Origin: Paenibacillus pabuli
GTDB taxonomy: Bacteria; Bacillota; Bacilli; Paenibacillales; Paenibacillaceae
Direction: 5' to 3'
DNA: 64,000 nt
Assembly: GCF_023101145.1 (NCBI RefSeq)
Contig: NZ_CP073714.1
Location: forward strand, 2,542,001 to 2,606,000
In this document: in pieces, positions 8,215 through 17,274 of the stretch
How the letters are laid out: every line of letters starts with the position of its first letter
How positions within the stretch are numbered: position 1 is the first letter of the stretch
Notes under the pieces: model-generated
Seen by the model: the letters and a program-made list of their open reading frames with translations, nothing else
Database searches by the model: none
Told to the model about the DNA's origin: nothing
Made by a program: the position numbers and the translations under genes

Positions 8215-10791
8215 ATGGAGATGAATAATTCAAATCAGGATTTGTCGGGACATTGGAAGATTCAGCATTTTGAGGTTGGGGAGAAGCGGGCCATGGATAT
8301 TGCAGCGGCAGCGCTGGATGATCGATTCTGGATTGGAGCAGAGGTACCAGGGGATGTGCACTCCGCTTTGGTGGAACGCAGCATCATTGATCCGCCTTAC
8401 TATGGGCATAACGATGTCAAGAGTCGCTGGATCGAGCAGAAGGAATGGTGGTATCGCACCAACTTCAATCTGGTGAAAGATGGGGATGCGGAGGAGTATT
8501 TCGAATTGGTCTTCGATGGGTTGGATACGTTCGCTACCGTATATGTGAATGGGCATGAAGTGGGGAAAACGGCCAATATGCTTATGTCCCACACATTCAA
8601 TGTGACGACCCTGGTTCGTCATGGTTGGAACGCCGTGGCGGTCAAGTTCGACCCCCTTTATCTGCATCACAGGGACAAGGAAACGTTCGACTGGTCTTCA
8701 TATACAAAGGAACGGACATGGTTGCGCAAATCCGCGATGAATTTCGGTTGGGATTGGGGTCCACGGATGGTCACCGTAGGAATTTGGGGCGGAGTTCGGC
8801 TGGAGAGAAGAACGATTGCGAAGCTGGAGAACGTATTTGCCCGTACCGAATCAGCCAGCGAGCGGCAGGCGGTAGTCCATGTCACTGCTGATGTGAAGTC
8901 CGTATTGTCTTTCCGCAGCAGGCAGAAACGTGAACAAACGGTGAACTTGTCCTGTGATATACGTTTGTTGGATGCAGGGGGTCGTGAAGTTGCACGTTCT
9001 GCTGAAGTCGCTGTAGCGAGTGGTCTGGCGGATACAACACTGAGAGTGGATTCACCGCAATTATGGTGGACGCATGATTTGGGCGAACCTTACTTGTATC
9101 GCCTGGAAGTTACGTTGTTCGCTGACGGTGTGGAAGTAGACCATTACAAAGAGTCTTATGGTATACGAACCATTGAACTGGCGCTTCATAATGAACAGGG
9201 TGAGGATGCGTTTACTTTTATCCTGAACGGAGTACGTGTGTATGCGAAGGGAGCCAACTGGATTCCCGCCGATCACCTGATTGGTTCCATCCCTGCCTCC
9301 CGGTATCGAGAACTCATCGAGTTGTCCGTGGAAGGACATATGAATATGCTCCGTGTTTGGGCAGGCGGTATATATGAGAAGGACGTCTTCTATGATGAAT
9401 GTGATCGACAAGGTGTACTGGTGTGGCAGGACTTTGCTTTTGCAAATGCTCTATTCCCGGACTTCAATCGTGACTTCATGAACAACGTGCGGGATGAGGT
9501 TGAAAACAATGTGCTGCGGCTGCGCAATCATGCTTCGCTTGCACTCTGGTGTGGCAATAACGAGATTGACTGGCTCTATGACATGAAGTCCGCCAGTGGA
9601 GATATCACCAGCCCCTTCTATGGAGAGCTGATCTACCATGAGCTGATCCCGGAAGTGCTGGAGCGTCTGGATTCGTCTCGTCCATACTGGCCTTCCTCTC
9701 CGTATGGGGATAGCAGCGGCAACGATGCCAATGATCCGGATGTGGGGGATCGTCATAACTGGCAAGTATGGCATGGTTCCGTCTATCCGCGAAAACACGG
9801 CGAGCCACCGCTGCTCGATTACAGTATTGAGGGCGTGACATTCAAAAATTATAAAAAAGACAATGCCTTGTTCAGCAGTGAATTTGGTATGCACGCCTCG
9901 GCCAACCGCTACACCTTAGAGAAAAACATGCCTGCAGGACAATTCTACTGGGGCAGTCCCGAGATGGCCTATCGGAATAAGGATACCAATCACCAGAAAG
10001 GCATTCTTCTAATGGAGGGACATACAGGCGTTCCGCAGAATATCGAAGAGTACATGAACTATTCGATGCTGACACAAGCGGAAGGATTACGGTACGGCAT
10101 CGAACATTTCCGGCGGATCAATCATCGCAATAGCGGAGCCCTTGTATGGCAGCTGAATGACAGTTGGCCAGGCACTAGCTGGTCCATGATCGACTATGAG
10201 CTGCTGCCCAAAGCCTCCTTTTATTACGGGAAAATATTCTTTCATCCGATCCTGCTGTCTCTGGAACATGAACCCGGTGAGCCGCTTACCCTATGGGTTG
10301 TGAATGATACACGGGAGTCTTTGAAGGGGGAGCTTCGACTCCATGTTTACGGAATGGATGGGGAAAAGGTATATTCCAGTTCGCATCATGTGGAGACAGG
10401 TTCACAATGCTCTACTCGCATTGCAGAGCTGAGTGAAGCGGAGGTATTGGGAGGCAGATTGGCAGAAGAAGTGATGGTTGAATTGGTCTCCGAAGGTTTC
10501 ACTGCACCACTGAATCGATATTTCTTACGTGATCCGAAGGATGTTAATCTGCCTCAAGCGCAGCTCAGTGTGCATGTGAACGAAGAGGAGCAATCCGTCT
10601 CGGTTACAGCCTTGGGTGCAATAGCCCGGTTGGTGAAGCTTGAACTGCCTCTTGGACGCGTTCGTTTCAGCGATAACTATTTCGATCTGCTCCCTGGTGA
10701 GAGCCGTACGGTGAGATTGCGTCATCCCGATAAGATGTCTCTACCTTTGACTGAGCTAAGGGTTAGCGCCATGAATGGTAGTGAAGTGTAA
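8215..10791 (+). CDS. Beta-mannosidase, glycoside hydrolase family 2
   Basis: An 858-residue cytoplasmic enzyme (no signal peptide) that removes terminal beta-mannose from manno-oligosaccharides. The fold order fits GH2: an N-terminal sugar-binding jelly roll, an immunoglobulin-like domain, a TIM barrel and C-terminal beta domains. The beta-mannosidase-type motif NFGWDWGP is near residue 178. The acid/base glutamate is Glu450 in WCGNNEIDW and the nucleophile is probably Glu556 in SSEFGMHA. AGGGGAG precedes the ATG by about 10 bases; a second ATG lies two codons further on. The gene has its own operator-like block upstream and ends the locus, so imported oligosaccharides would be cut here. Confidence 0.9.
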   Translation: MEMNNSNQDLSGHWKIQHFEVGEKRAMDIAAAALDDRFWIGAEVPGDVHSALVERSIIDPPYYGHNDVKSRWIEQKEWWYRTNFNLVKDGDAEEYFELVFDGLDTFATVYVNGHEVGKTANMLMSHTFNVTTLVRHGWNAVAVKFDPLYLHHRDKETFDWSSYTKERTWLRKSAMNFGWDWGPRMVTVGIWGGVRLERRTIAKLENVFARTESASERQAVVHVTADVKSVLSFRSRQKREQTVNLSCDIRLLDAGGREVARSAEVAVASGLADTTLRVDSPQLWWTHDLGEPYLYRLEVTLFADGVEVDHYKESYGIRTIELALHNEQGEDAFTFILNGVRVYAKGANWIPADHLIGSIPASRYRELIELSVEGHMNMLRVWAGGIYEKDVFYDECDRQGVLVWQDFAFANALFPDFNRDFMNNVRDEVENNVLRLRNHASLALWCGNNEIDWLYDMKSASGDITSPFYGELIYHELIPEVLERLDSSRPYWPSSPYGDSSGNDANDPDVGDRHNWQVWHGSVYPRKHGEPPLLDYSIEGVTFKNYKKDNALFSSEFGMHASANRYTLEKNMPAGQFYWGSPEMAYRNKDTNHQKGILLMEGHTGVPQNIEEYMNYSMLTQAEGLRYGIEHFRRINHRNSGALVWQLNDSWPGTSWSMIDYELLPKASFYYGKIFFHPILLSLEHEPGEPLTLWVVNDTRESLKGELRLHVYGMDGEKVYSSSHHVETGSQCSTRIAELSEAEVLGGRLAEEVMVELVSEGFTAPLNRYFLRDPKDVNLPQAQLSVHVNEEEQSVSVTALGAIARLVKLELPLGRVRFSDNYFDLLPGESRTVRLRHPDKMSLPLTELRVSAMNGSEV

Positions 10792-10887
10792 ATCGCTATC
10801 CTAACAGTCCATAAAAAGAAGAAAACAAAGCTGTCCCATAAGTCATGAGCATGACTGAAGATAGCCCTATTCTCCAAATTCAAAAAC

Positions 10888-10951
10888 AAAAGAAACCGTT
10901 CCTTGCTGAAATGGAAGTGTGACCTGCCATTAGAAGGGAGACGGTTTCTTT
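10888..10951. terminator. Long inverted repeat, probable bidirectional terminator
   Basis: The arms AAAAGAAACCGTTCCTT (10888-10904) and AAGGGAGACGGTTTCTTT (10934-10951) are complementary apart from small gaps, around a loop of about 29 bases. Each arm ends in a T-rich tract on the strand leaving it. It lies between two converging genes. A short separate palindrome, AGTCAT-GAGC-ATGACT, is at 10841-10856. The region has no other gene-like content. Confidence 0.5.
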
Positions 10952-11004
10952 GTACATTCAGTGCTCAATCGTTTGGCGATTAAGGCTGTGCGTAATTACA
11001 CACC

Positions 11005-12114
11005 TCATGATTGAAATGATTCGTATCGCTGTTGGAACGAAGACTCCATTTCCAATTGCCTAACCAACTGCTGCTTCACTTTATCTCCACGTCTGGTTTG
11101 CAGTTGTTGCAGTCGTTCAGTAGAAGTGAATTGATCGGCTGCCATTTCAATGAGCAGCTCAGCGAGAACGTCCGCATCTTCCAATGCGGCATTCAATCCA
11201 AAAGCGCCTGTGGGAGTCATCGTATGAGCGGCATCGCCAAGCAGAACCACGTTGTCTTGAGCCCACGATTCCGCGAAACTGCTCTCTACGGATAACAAAA
11301 CAAAATCACTCCAGGTCTGGATGTGCTCAGCTACCGAATCAGCGAGACAAGGGAAGGCCGCCACGAGTTTCTGAACAAAGGGAGCAAAAGGCTGTTCGCG
11401 CAGCTTGGAGAATGACCCCTGCGGGATGTTCCATCCAATCTGCACATAACCTCCGAATTGTGAGAATAACGCCAACTGCTGACCATCCATGCTGGCCATC
11501 CGAACAGCTGGTTCCCAGCCTGTTGGAGCAGGAATTCGGGCCCATAACAGGTCGTATCCATGTTTACGGGTATCCGGTGTCAGACCAGCGTGTCTGCGTA
11601 CAGCTGAATATCTGCCGTCCGCTCCAACAATAACCGCTGCTTCAATGGAAGCTGGTCGTCCTTCTTGCCGAATGTTGATGCCGATCGTCTGGTCAGCCTT
11701 ATTCCGTAACAATCCAGTCATAACTGTATTATAAAGGACTTGTTCGTTTTCCTGGTTCTGTGATTGTGACACGATGACTTCCAGCAGATGATCCTGCGGC
11801 ACATGAATACCCACATGGGATTCTTGCTCTCCAGGGAAAATGGTATGAATGATCTGACCATTCTCCCAATATTGAATTTGCTCCAGTGGCAGCACGCCAC
11901 GCTGGGTGACAGCAGGATATAACCCATGTTTTTTCAGTACAGCCTCACCATCTGCGTTGAGCACTTCCCCGCGGAACGACTTAAGCAGGTGTGGCTGACG
12001 CTCGATCAGAATGGTGGATATTCCGTGCTGTTTCAGCAGAAATGAGAGTAGAGCCCCTCCGGGGCCTGCTCCCACAATACAAACGTCAGTTTTTAAATAC
12101 GTATTTTGATTCAT
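11005..12114 (-). CDS. FAD-dependent monooxygenase (PHBH family)
   Basis: A 369-residue flavoprotein of the aromatic hydroxylase / Rossmann FAD group. The N-terminal dinucleotide motif is VCIVGAGPGGALLSFLL, the middle Asp-Gly motif is VGADGRYSAVRR, and the C-terminal FAD-binding GD motif is LLGDAAHTMTPTGAFGLN. Such enzymes use NAD(P)H and oxygen to hydroxylate aromatic or polyketide substrates; the substrate here is unknown. AAGGGAA precedes the ATG. It is transcribed away from the flavodoxin gene, and paired AAGTAACT repeats lie in its probable promoter region. Confidence 0.85.
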   Translation of the reverse strand: MNQNTYLKTDVCIVGAGPGGALLSFLLKQHGISTILIERQPHLLKSFRGEVLNADGEAVLKKHGLYPAVTQRGVLPLEQIQYWENGQIIHTIFPGEQESHVGIHVPQDHLLEVIVSQSQNQENEQVLYNTVMTGLLRNKADQTIGINIRQEGRPASIEAAVIVGADGRYSAVRRHAGLTPDTRKHGYDLLWARIPAPTGWEPAVRMASMDGQQLALFSQFGGYVQIGWNIPQGSFSKLREQPFAPFVQKLVAAFPCLADSVAEHIQTWSDFVLLSVESSFAESWAQDNVVLLGDAAHTMTPTGAFGLNAALEDADVLAELLIEMAADQFTSTERLQQLQTRRGDKVKQQLVRQLEMESSFQQRYESFQS

Positions 12115-12186
12115 GTGTAAAATTCCCTTGCAATATAATGGATGAATATCTTATTACTTTATAATAACAGATTTATAAAAATCATT

Positions 12187-12204
12187 AAGTAACTAAAAGT
12201 AACT
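12187..12204. repeat. Tandem AAGTAACT repeat with 10-base period upstream of monooxygenase
   Basis: AAGTAACT occurs at 12187-12194 and again at 12197-12204, exactly one helical turn apart. The site lies about 75-90 bases before the monooxygenase start. On the minus strand one copy could supply a -35-like TTACTT, so a dimeric regulator binding here would affect that promoter. No cognate regulator can be named. Confidence 0.5.
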
Positions 12205-12284
12205 TTAAAGATATACGTTATTATAAACAAATCCAATCCAATAATGCAATAGAATCATTATATTTCTATATAGGTTGGGAATTT

Positions 12285-12325
12285 CAAGCCTGCAGTCTGC
12301 TTCTCAGCTTATGAGCGCAGGCTTG
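12285..12325. terminator. Inverted repeat downstream of flavodoxin-like gene
   Basis: CAAGCCTGC (12285-12293) and GCAGGCTTG (12317-12325) are perfect 9-bp arms. The site is just past the stop of the minus-strand flavodoxin-like gene. Neither flank has a strong T-run, so it may be an inefficient terminator or simply an RNA-stabilising stem. Confidence 0.45.
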
Positions 12326-12356
12326 ATAAGAACTTTTATACGAAATACTCTGATTT

Positions 12357-12881
12357 CTATGTGATCAGTCGGTTCGTTATGCGAGCCACACGCTCTCCCA
12401 AGGCTTTACCCAAGGCTATACCCTGCTCGCTGAGCAGATCATCACTATCCACCGGACAAGTCACCCCAACACCATAGTAAGAGCCATATAATGCATTATC
12501 CGCAAAGTTGCCAGGCAATCCGGTAATAATCATACCCTGATGGAGCATAGGTGTGAGCAAATGGATTAACGTTGACTCCAGTCCACCATGCTCAGTGGCG
12601 ATCGTACAGAACACCGCTCCCACTTTGTCGACAAGTTTGCCCTCTGCCCAGAGGTAGCCCAGTCTGTCGATCCACTTTTTCAGACCCGAACTGATGGAGC
12701 CAAAATGTCCGGGACAGCCCCAGATAATGGCGTCCATTTCCACCAGCTTGTAGATGTCGGCTTCTTCTGTGGAATGCAAATGAACGGTTGCACCATGCAC
12801 ACTGGCTGCGCCAGCAGCAATCGATTCGGCAAGCGCACGTGTATGACCGCCTTCACTATCGAAAACAATATAAATGTTCAT
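12357..12881 (-). CDS. Flavodoxin-like / NAD(P)H:quinone oxidoreductase (WrbA-like)
   Basis: A 174-residue FMN-binding flavodoxin-fold protein. It begins with the phosphate-binding loop region [19 protein letters not shown], followed by [20 protein letters not shown] and [11 protein letters not shown], an arrangement typical of WrbA-type quinone reductases. It probably reduces quinones by two electrons in the cytoplasm. AGGAGG lies 9 bases before the ATG. It is divergent from a MarR-type gene, a common arrangement in which MarR represses the reductase and is released by quinones or electrophiles; that regulation is inferred. Confidence 0.8.
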   Translation of the reverse strand: MNIYIVFDSEGGHTRALAESIAAGAASVHGATVHLHSTEEADIYKLVEMDAIIWGCPGHFGSISSGLKKWIDRLGYLWAEGKLVDKVGAVFCTIATEHGGLESTLIHLLTPMLHQGMIITGLPGNFADNALYGSYYGVGVTCPVDSDDLLSEQGIALGKALGERVARITNRLIT

Positions 12882-13024
12882 TGCTTGATTCCTCCTTGTG
12901 TGGTTATCTGTTCATGCTATAAGGTAGCTTGTCACATGAAACGGCAAAATAAGCATGAACTTTACAGACAAGTAAAGGGTTTTGGGAAACAAGCGCATTT
13001 TTCACAAACAAAATAGTACAAATA

Positions 13025-13033
13025 TGTTACAAT
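13025..13033 (+). promoter_or_regulatory. Extended -10 promoter element for marR-type gene
   Basis: TGTTACAAT fits an extended -10 (TGnTAnAAT), 38 bases before the MarR start. No good -35 is seen at 17 bases. An imperfect palindrome (GTAC...GTTAC) overlaps it and could be an autoregulatory site. Confidence 0.4.
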
Positions 13034-13070
13034 ATAAGGTAGGTTATGATCAAAGGTAGGAGGAACGTTT

Positions 13071-13553
13071 ATGAGCCCGGATACGGAGCGAAACTCTCAA
13101 TTGGCAAATGTGGATCAATTGTTGGAGGCCTTCTTCAGATATAAAAATAAAGTACTGGATCAGCAGCAAAAGAATGAAACAAACTGCAAATTAAATCCAA
13201 CGAAAAGTCATATATTGGGCATGATTTTACGTGAAGAACGCTGCATGGCTGTGGATGTGGCCAGACAACTGAGTCTGTCTTCAGGAGCAACCACGATTGT
13301 ACTGAATCAACTGGAGAGTGAAGGTCTGATCCAGCGGGTACGCAGTGAAGAGGACCGAAGAATTGTATGGTTATCCTTAACGGAAGATGGGCAGCAGCTT
13401 GCCAAAACGTTGATTAATAATCGCGGTCGGATGACATGGGAACTTTTGCAGGCGCTTACGGAAGAGGAACAACTGCAGATGTTTGGCATGCTGAAGAAGA
13501 TTGAGCTGAAACTGCTGGAAAAAATGAAAACGTTGGAACAAACGCATCGCTAA
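13071..13553 (+). CDS. MarR family transcriptional regulator
   Basis: A 160-residue winged helix-turn-helix regulator. The recognition helix region is ARQLSLSSGATTIVLNQLESEGL and the wing is RVRSEEDRRIVWLSLTEDG, both typical of MarR. There is one cysteine early on (Cys41 in NETNCKLN) and one in REERCMAV, which could serve as redox sensors. AGGAGG precedes the ATG. It faces away from the flavodoxin-like gene, so it probably controls that gene and itself. A strong terminator follows. Confidence 0.85.
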   Translation: MSPDTERNSQLANVDQLLEAFFRYKNKVLDQQQKNETNCKLNPTKSHILGMILREERCMAVDVARQLSLSSGATTIVLNQLESEGLIQRVRSEEDRRIVWLSLTEDGQQLAKTLINNRGRMTWELLQALTEEEQLQMFGMLKKIELKLLEKMKTLEQTHR

Positions 13554-13570
13554 ATAAATGGTGTGTTAAG

Positions 13571-13625
13571 CGCCAGCCTTCAAGAGTTTGAGCCCGCTTT
13601 GGGACTCGAATCTTGAAGGCTGGCG
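13571..13625 (+). terminator. Strong intrinsic terminator after marR-type gene
   Basis: CGCCAGCCTTCAAGA and TCTTGAAGGCTGGCG are perfect 15-bp arms around a partly self-paired loop, followed by TTTTC and more T. It separates the regulator from a converging gene. Confidence 0.9.
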
Positions 13626-13640
13626 TTTTCATTTTTTCAA

Positions 13641-13940
13641 TCAGAGATGGAAGCGTTGAATGTGATCGGTCAGACCTTCCTGCATCAGAATTTCCTTTTG
13701 TTTTTTACCGAGCAGGTCAAAATGGGGAAAAGGCTGACGCCGATGTATATAACGTGGGTCAAGTCCGTGGGTTCTACACCAGTCCTCGAGACGGTTCAGA
13801 TCCGCACAGCCGACTTTGGTCACACTGGTGATGCCCGGAAAACGATTGTCGATCCAGAAATGAGTGAGATAGGCAAGGTCGCCGCGTGATACACGATCTT
13901 TCCACTCGGCAAGCTCCTGTCGTTTAATTCCAAATGCCAT
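13641..13940 (-). CDS. Conserved small protein, YneQ-like
   Basis: A soluble protein of about 99 residues starting MAFGIKRQELAEWK, resembling a small conserved Bacillales family that I recall as YneQ; its function is not known to me. It is rich in Arg, His and Trp (FLTHFW-like LTHFWID, FPHFDLLGKKQKEIL), which suggests a nucleic-acid or nucleotide-related role, but nothing in it is diagnostic. GGAAAGGAA lies 10 bases before this ATG and 4 bases before an alternative ATG at 13946. A further upstream ATG at 13991 has no RBS. It converges on the MarR gene. Confidence 0.65.
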   Translation of the reverse strand: MAFGIKRQELAEWKDRVSRGDLAYLTHFWIDNRFPGITSVTKVGCADLNRLEDWCRTHGLDPRYIHRRQPFPHFDLLGKKQKEILMQEGLTDHIQRFHL

Positions 13941-14154
13941 AGACATCAAGTTCCTTTCCAAACGGGTATTGTCCTGAGCATATTGTAACATCTTATAAAC
14001 AGAATCAATCAGAAATCTGCAATCGGACTGCTATCCATTCATTTTCGATGGGCATTTAATATGACAACATTTTTATAATCAACTTTAGTTTATGTTAAAA
14101 TAAGGCTACTCAAAATGGTATCACCACTTCATTATTCGGAAAGGGATTGTCATC

Positions 14155-16179
14155 ATGGAACTGTTTATCGCCGTGCTTGTTTTGCTGGTCCTGATCGGTT
14201 TATCAAACATTTTGAACCGGTTTGTACCCTTTATCCCCGTTCCGCTGATTCAGATTGTTCTCGGTGTAGCCATTGCATTATTACCTGCGGGTGTTCATCT
14301 GCGACTGAATCCGGAATTGTTTTTTGTCCTCTTCATTGCTCCGTTGCTGTATAACGACGGGAAGCGAACACCAAGACATGAGCTGTGGAATCTAAGAGCA
14401 CCCATCCTTTTACTGGCTCTGGGACTTGTATTTGTTACGGTTGTTGTGGCTGGATACGCCATTCACTGGCTTATTCCAACTATTCCGCTTCCTGCGGCCT
14501 TTGCACTCGCGGCAATACTGTCCCCTACAGACGCTGTGGCTGTAGGCGCCATGGCAGGTCGTGTGCATTTGCCCAAGAGCATACATAGGCTCCTTGAGGG
14601 AGAAGCATTAATGAATGATGCATCCGGTCTGGTTGCATTCAAATTTGCGATTGCCGCCACGGTTACAGGGGTGTTTTCCCTAGCACAGGCATCATTTAGT
14701 TTTGTACTTATCGCGATTGGCGGGTTGTTGATTGGTGCCTTGTTATCGTTCCTGTTGATCCGACTGGGTGTCTGGATTCGGCGTCTGGGTATGGAAGATG
14801 TCACCATTCATATGTTGCTGCAAATCTTAACGCCATTTGTGATTTATCTGGTCAGTGAAGAGGTCGGTGTCTCTGGCATTCTGGCGGTCGTCGCCGGCGG
14901 GATCATTCATGCGATTGAGCGTGATCGGACCGAGTCCGTACAACTGAAGATGCAGGTGGTATCTGCCAGTACCTGGTCTGTCATTTTATTTATTTTGAAT
15001 GGTTTGGTCTTTGTCATTCTGGGAGTACAAATTCCAGATGTGCTGAGTACCATCTTCGAGAATGTTTCGTTTGACAACCTCCAAGTACTCGGCTATGTGG
15101 GATTAATTTCGGTGCTATTGTTGGTGCTTCGCTTTGTCTGGATCTATCTGTTCTGGAAAGGAAATGAGAATTCCGGCGAGAAGTCTTCGAGCGGGAAGCC
15201 CAGATTCAAAGAAATTACGATCATTACCCTTTCGGGTGTGAGAGGGGCTGTAACGCTGGCGGGGGCATTCTCCATTCCTTATGTTCTCCAAGACGGGTCT
15301 CCTTTTCCCGAAAGAGATCTGATCATTTTTCTGGCGGCAGGTGTGATTCTGTTCACGCTGATTGCTGCAAGTGTGTTCCTTCCTATTCTTGCAAAGAACG
15401 AAGAAAAAGCGGAGGAAGGTACACCGCAAACGACGGAAAGAAAAGCACAGGATATTATGCTGAATGCGGCCATTCGTGCAGTCAAGTCGGAAATTAATGA
15501 TGAGAACAAAGCGGCTGCGCTTGCGGTTGTTTCCGACCTGTCGAAATATATCAGGCAGGCGGCTGGCGAGCTTACTGCCGGTAAGCGCAAGGACATTTTG
15601 AAACAGGAAACAGCAATTAATCTCATCGGTACGCGGGCGGAACGCAAAGAAATTGAGAAGATGATGAATGAAAATATAATTGCTTCGGAAGCCGCCTTTA
15701 AATGTAACAGCTGGCTGGATCGGAAGGAAATGATGCTTGCGAACCGTACGAATACCCAAATGATGTTCTCGCTTAGTGAAATTGGACGCGTGTTTGGACA
15801 TGTGTTTATGAATCGTTCAAAGAAGCCGGATCAGCCCTTTATGCTTGAGAATGCGGACCTGTTCTGTCAAGTGAAGATGCGTACCTCTGAAGCAGCGATC
15901 AAGGCGATTCGTGCTCATATGAATGATAGTAACCGGATTGTCGCTCTGTCGGTTATCTCCAGATATGAACGGATTATTGCCAAGTTACGCACCTGGAATC
16001 AAGGCAAAACCGAAGATCCATTTGATCAGGAGAAGCTGGAATTGCAAATGGTGGCGATGCAGGAGCAGCGCAATACTATACAGCAGCTATACGAAAATGG
16101 TGAAATCAACCGCGATGTGGCTGCTAAACTCCGTCGATTCATTAATGATGTGGAAGCCACTGCGCTGAAAAATACTTAA
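14155..16179 (+). CDS. CPA1-family Na+/H+ antiporter with long cytoplasmic tail
   Basis: A 674-residue monovalent cation/proton antiporter. About 12 membrane helices fill the first 420 residues. Conserved ion-site motifs are LSPTDAVAVGAM and EGEALMNDASGLV. The remaining 250 residues are hydrophilic and helical, longer than in minimal NhaP proteins and probably regulatory. It exports Na+ (or K+/Li+) in exchange for protons and helps with pH and salt homeostasis. AAGGGA precedes the ATG by about 9 bases. It stands alone between a converging small gene and the aldo/keto reductase. Confidence 0.9.
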   Translation: MELFIAVLVLLVLIGLSNILNRFVPFIPVPLIQIVLGVAIALLPAGVHLRLNPELFFVLFIAPLLYNDGKRTPRHELWNLRAPILLLALGLVFVTVVVAGYAIHWLIPTIPLPAAFALAAILSPTDAVAVGAMAGRVHLPKSIHRLLEGEALMNDASGLVAFKFAIAATVTGVFSLAQASFSFVLIAIGGLLIGALLSFLLIRLGVWIRRLGMEDVTIHMLLQILTPFVIYLVSEEVGVSGILAVVAGGIIHAIERDRTESVQLKMQVVSASTWSVILFILNGLVFVILGVQIPDVLSTIFENVSFDNLQVLGYVGLISVLLLVLRFVWIYLFWKGNENSGEKSSSGKPRFKEITIITLSGVRGAVTLAGAFSIPYVLQDGSPFPERDLIIFLAAGVILFTLIAASVFLPILAKNEEKAEEGTPQTTERKAQDIMLNAAIRAVKSEINDENKAAALAVVSDLSKYIRQAAGELTAGKRKDILKQETAINLIGTRAERKEIEKMMNENIIASEAAFKCNSWLDRKEMMLANRTNTQMMFSLSEIGRVFGHVFMNRSKKPDQPFMLENADLFCQVKMRTSEAAIKAIRAHMNDSNRIVALSVISRYERIIAKLRTWNQGKTEDPFDQEKLELQMVAMQEQRNTIQQLYENGEINRDVAAKLRRFINDVEATALKNT

Positions 16180-16216
16180 TCCGATAACTCCGATATTTTA
16201 AATATGCTTAACCCTT

Positions 16217-16225
16217 TGATATAAT
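16217..16225 (+). promoter_or_regulatory. Extended -10 promoter for aldo/keto reductase
   Basis: TGATATAAT is a perfect extended -10 element, 44 bases before the reductase start. The -35 region is AT-rich without a clear TTGACA, as is usual for extended -10 promoters. Confidence 0.55.
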
Positions 16226-16268
16226 ATAAGCTGAGTTACCAACGCTCAGAAAAGGAGATGGATGAGAC

Positions 16269-17207
16269 ATGGCAGAACAACGTACTCGTTTGGGCAAAAC
16301 CGATCTCATTGTTAACCCGATTGGATTGGGGGCAAATGCAGTAGGAGGACATAACATCTATCCGAATATGCTGAATGATGAGACAGGTAAGGATGTCGTT
16401 CGTACCGCTTTGAAACAGGGCATTAACTTCTTGGATACTGCATTCATCTATGGACCTGAGCATTCAGAACGTTTAATTGGTGAAGTGTTGAAAGAAACGG
16501 GGCAGCGTCAGGATATCATCATTGCGACGAAAGCTGCACATAAATTTGTGGATGGCAACGTCGTGTTTGATAATTCGCCTGCTTTTCTCAAAACCGCTGT
16601 AGATGAGGCTTTAAAACGTCTGCAGACAGATTACATCGACTTGTTTTATATTCATTTCCCGGATGAACATACACCAAAAGCTGAGGCTGTAGGTGCGTTG
16701 AAACGTCTGAAGGATGAAGGTAAAATTCGTGCCATCGGAGTTTCCAACTTCTCCATTGATCAGCTGCGTGAGGCAAATCAGGATGGAGATGTGGATGTAC
16801 TGCAGTCGGAATATAATTTATTTAAAAGAGAAGCGGAAAAGGAATTACTGCCCTACACGGCAGAGCATGACATTTCTTTTGTACCTTACTTCCCTCTGGC
16901 AGCAGGTCTGCTGGGTGGCAAATATAATCGTGATACAACCTTCCAGGATGGACGGGCGAAGAACCCGTTATTCACTGGCGAAGCCTTTATTCAGAACCTG
17001 GACAAGGTGGAACAACTGCGCAGCATTGCACAGTCCAAGGATACTGAGGTCGCACATCTCGTTCTGGCCTGGTATCTGACACAGCCATCTATCGATGCAC
17101 TCATTCCTGGTGCCAAGAAACCTGAGCAGGTCATCAACAATCTGAAAACACTGGATGTCGAGCTCACAGCTGAGGAAATTGCAGTCATTGATCAAATATT
17201 TCGTTAA
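16269..17207 (+). CDS. Aldo/keto reductase
   Basis: A 312-residue NADPH-dependent oxidoreductase with a TIM barrel. The catalytic tetrad is visible: Asp in FLDTAFIYG, Tyr in the same motif ([10 protein letters not shown]), Lys in IIATKAAHK and His in [11 protein letters not shown]. The C-terminal cofactor region is [13 protein letters not shown]. It reduces carbonyl compounds in the cytoplasm; the natural substrate cannot be read from the sequence. AAAAGGAG lies about 9 bases before the ATG, with an extended -10 promoter upstream. Confidence 0.9.
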   Translation: MAEQRTRLGKTDLIVNPIGLGANAVGGHNIYPNMLNDETGKDVVRTALKQGINFLDTAFIYGPEHSERLIGEVLKETGQRQDIIIATKAAHKFVDGNVVFDNSPAFLKTAVDEALKRLQTDYIDLFYIHFPDEHTPKAEAVGALKRLKDEGKIRAIGVSNFSIDQLREANQDGDVDVLQSEYNLFKREAEKELLPYTAEHDISFVPYFPLAAGLLGGKYNRDTTFQDGRAKNPLFTGEAFIQNLDKVEQLRSIAQSKDTEVAHLVLAWYLTQPSIDALIPGAKKPEQVINNLKTLDVELTAEEIAVIDQIFR

Positions 17208-17274
17208 TTAGTTCTGGTGAATCGGGAAATGCTAACAGGGAGTTTACGTTTGAAGATAAAGAGAGGACATAAAC

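Noticed and set aside
10821..10960. Insertion-sequence remnant between mannosidase and monooxygenase
   Set aside because: The long inverted repeat and the CTGTCCCATAAGTC sequence suggested an IS end, but there is no transposase fragment, no target duplication, and the arms work well as a terminator between converging genes.
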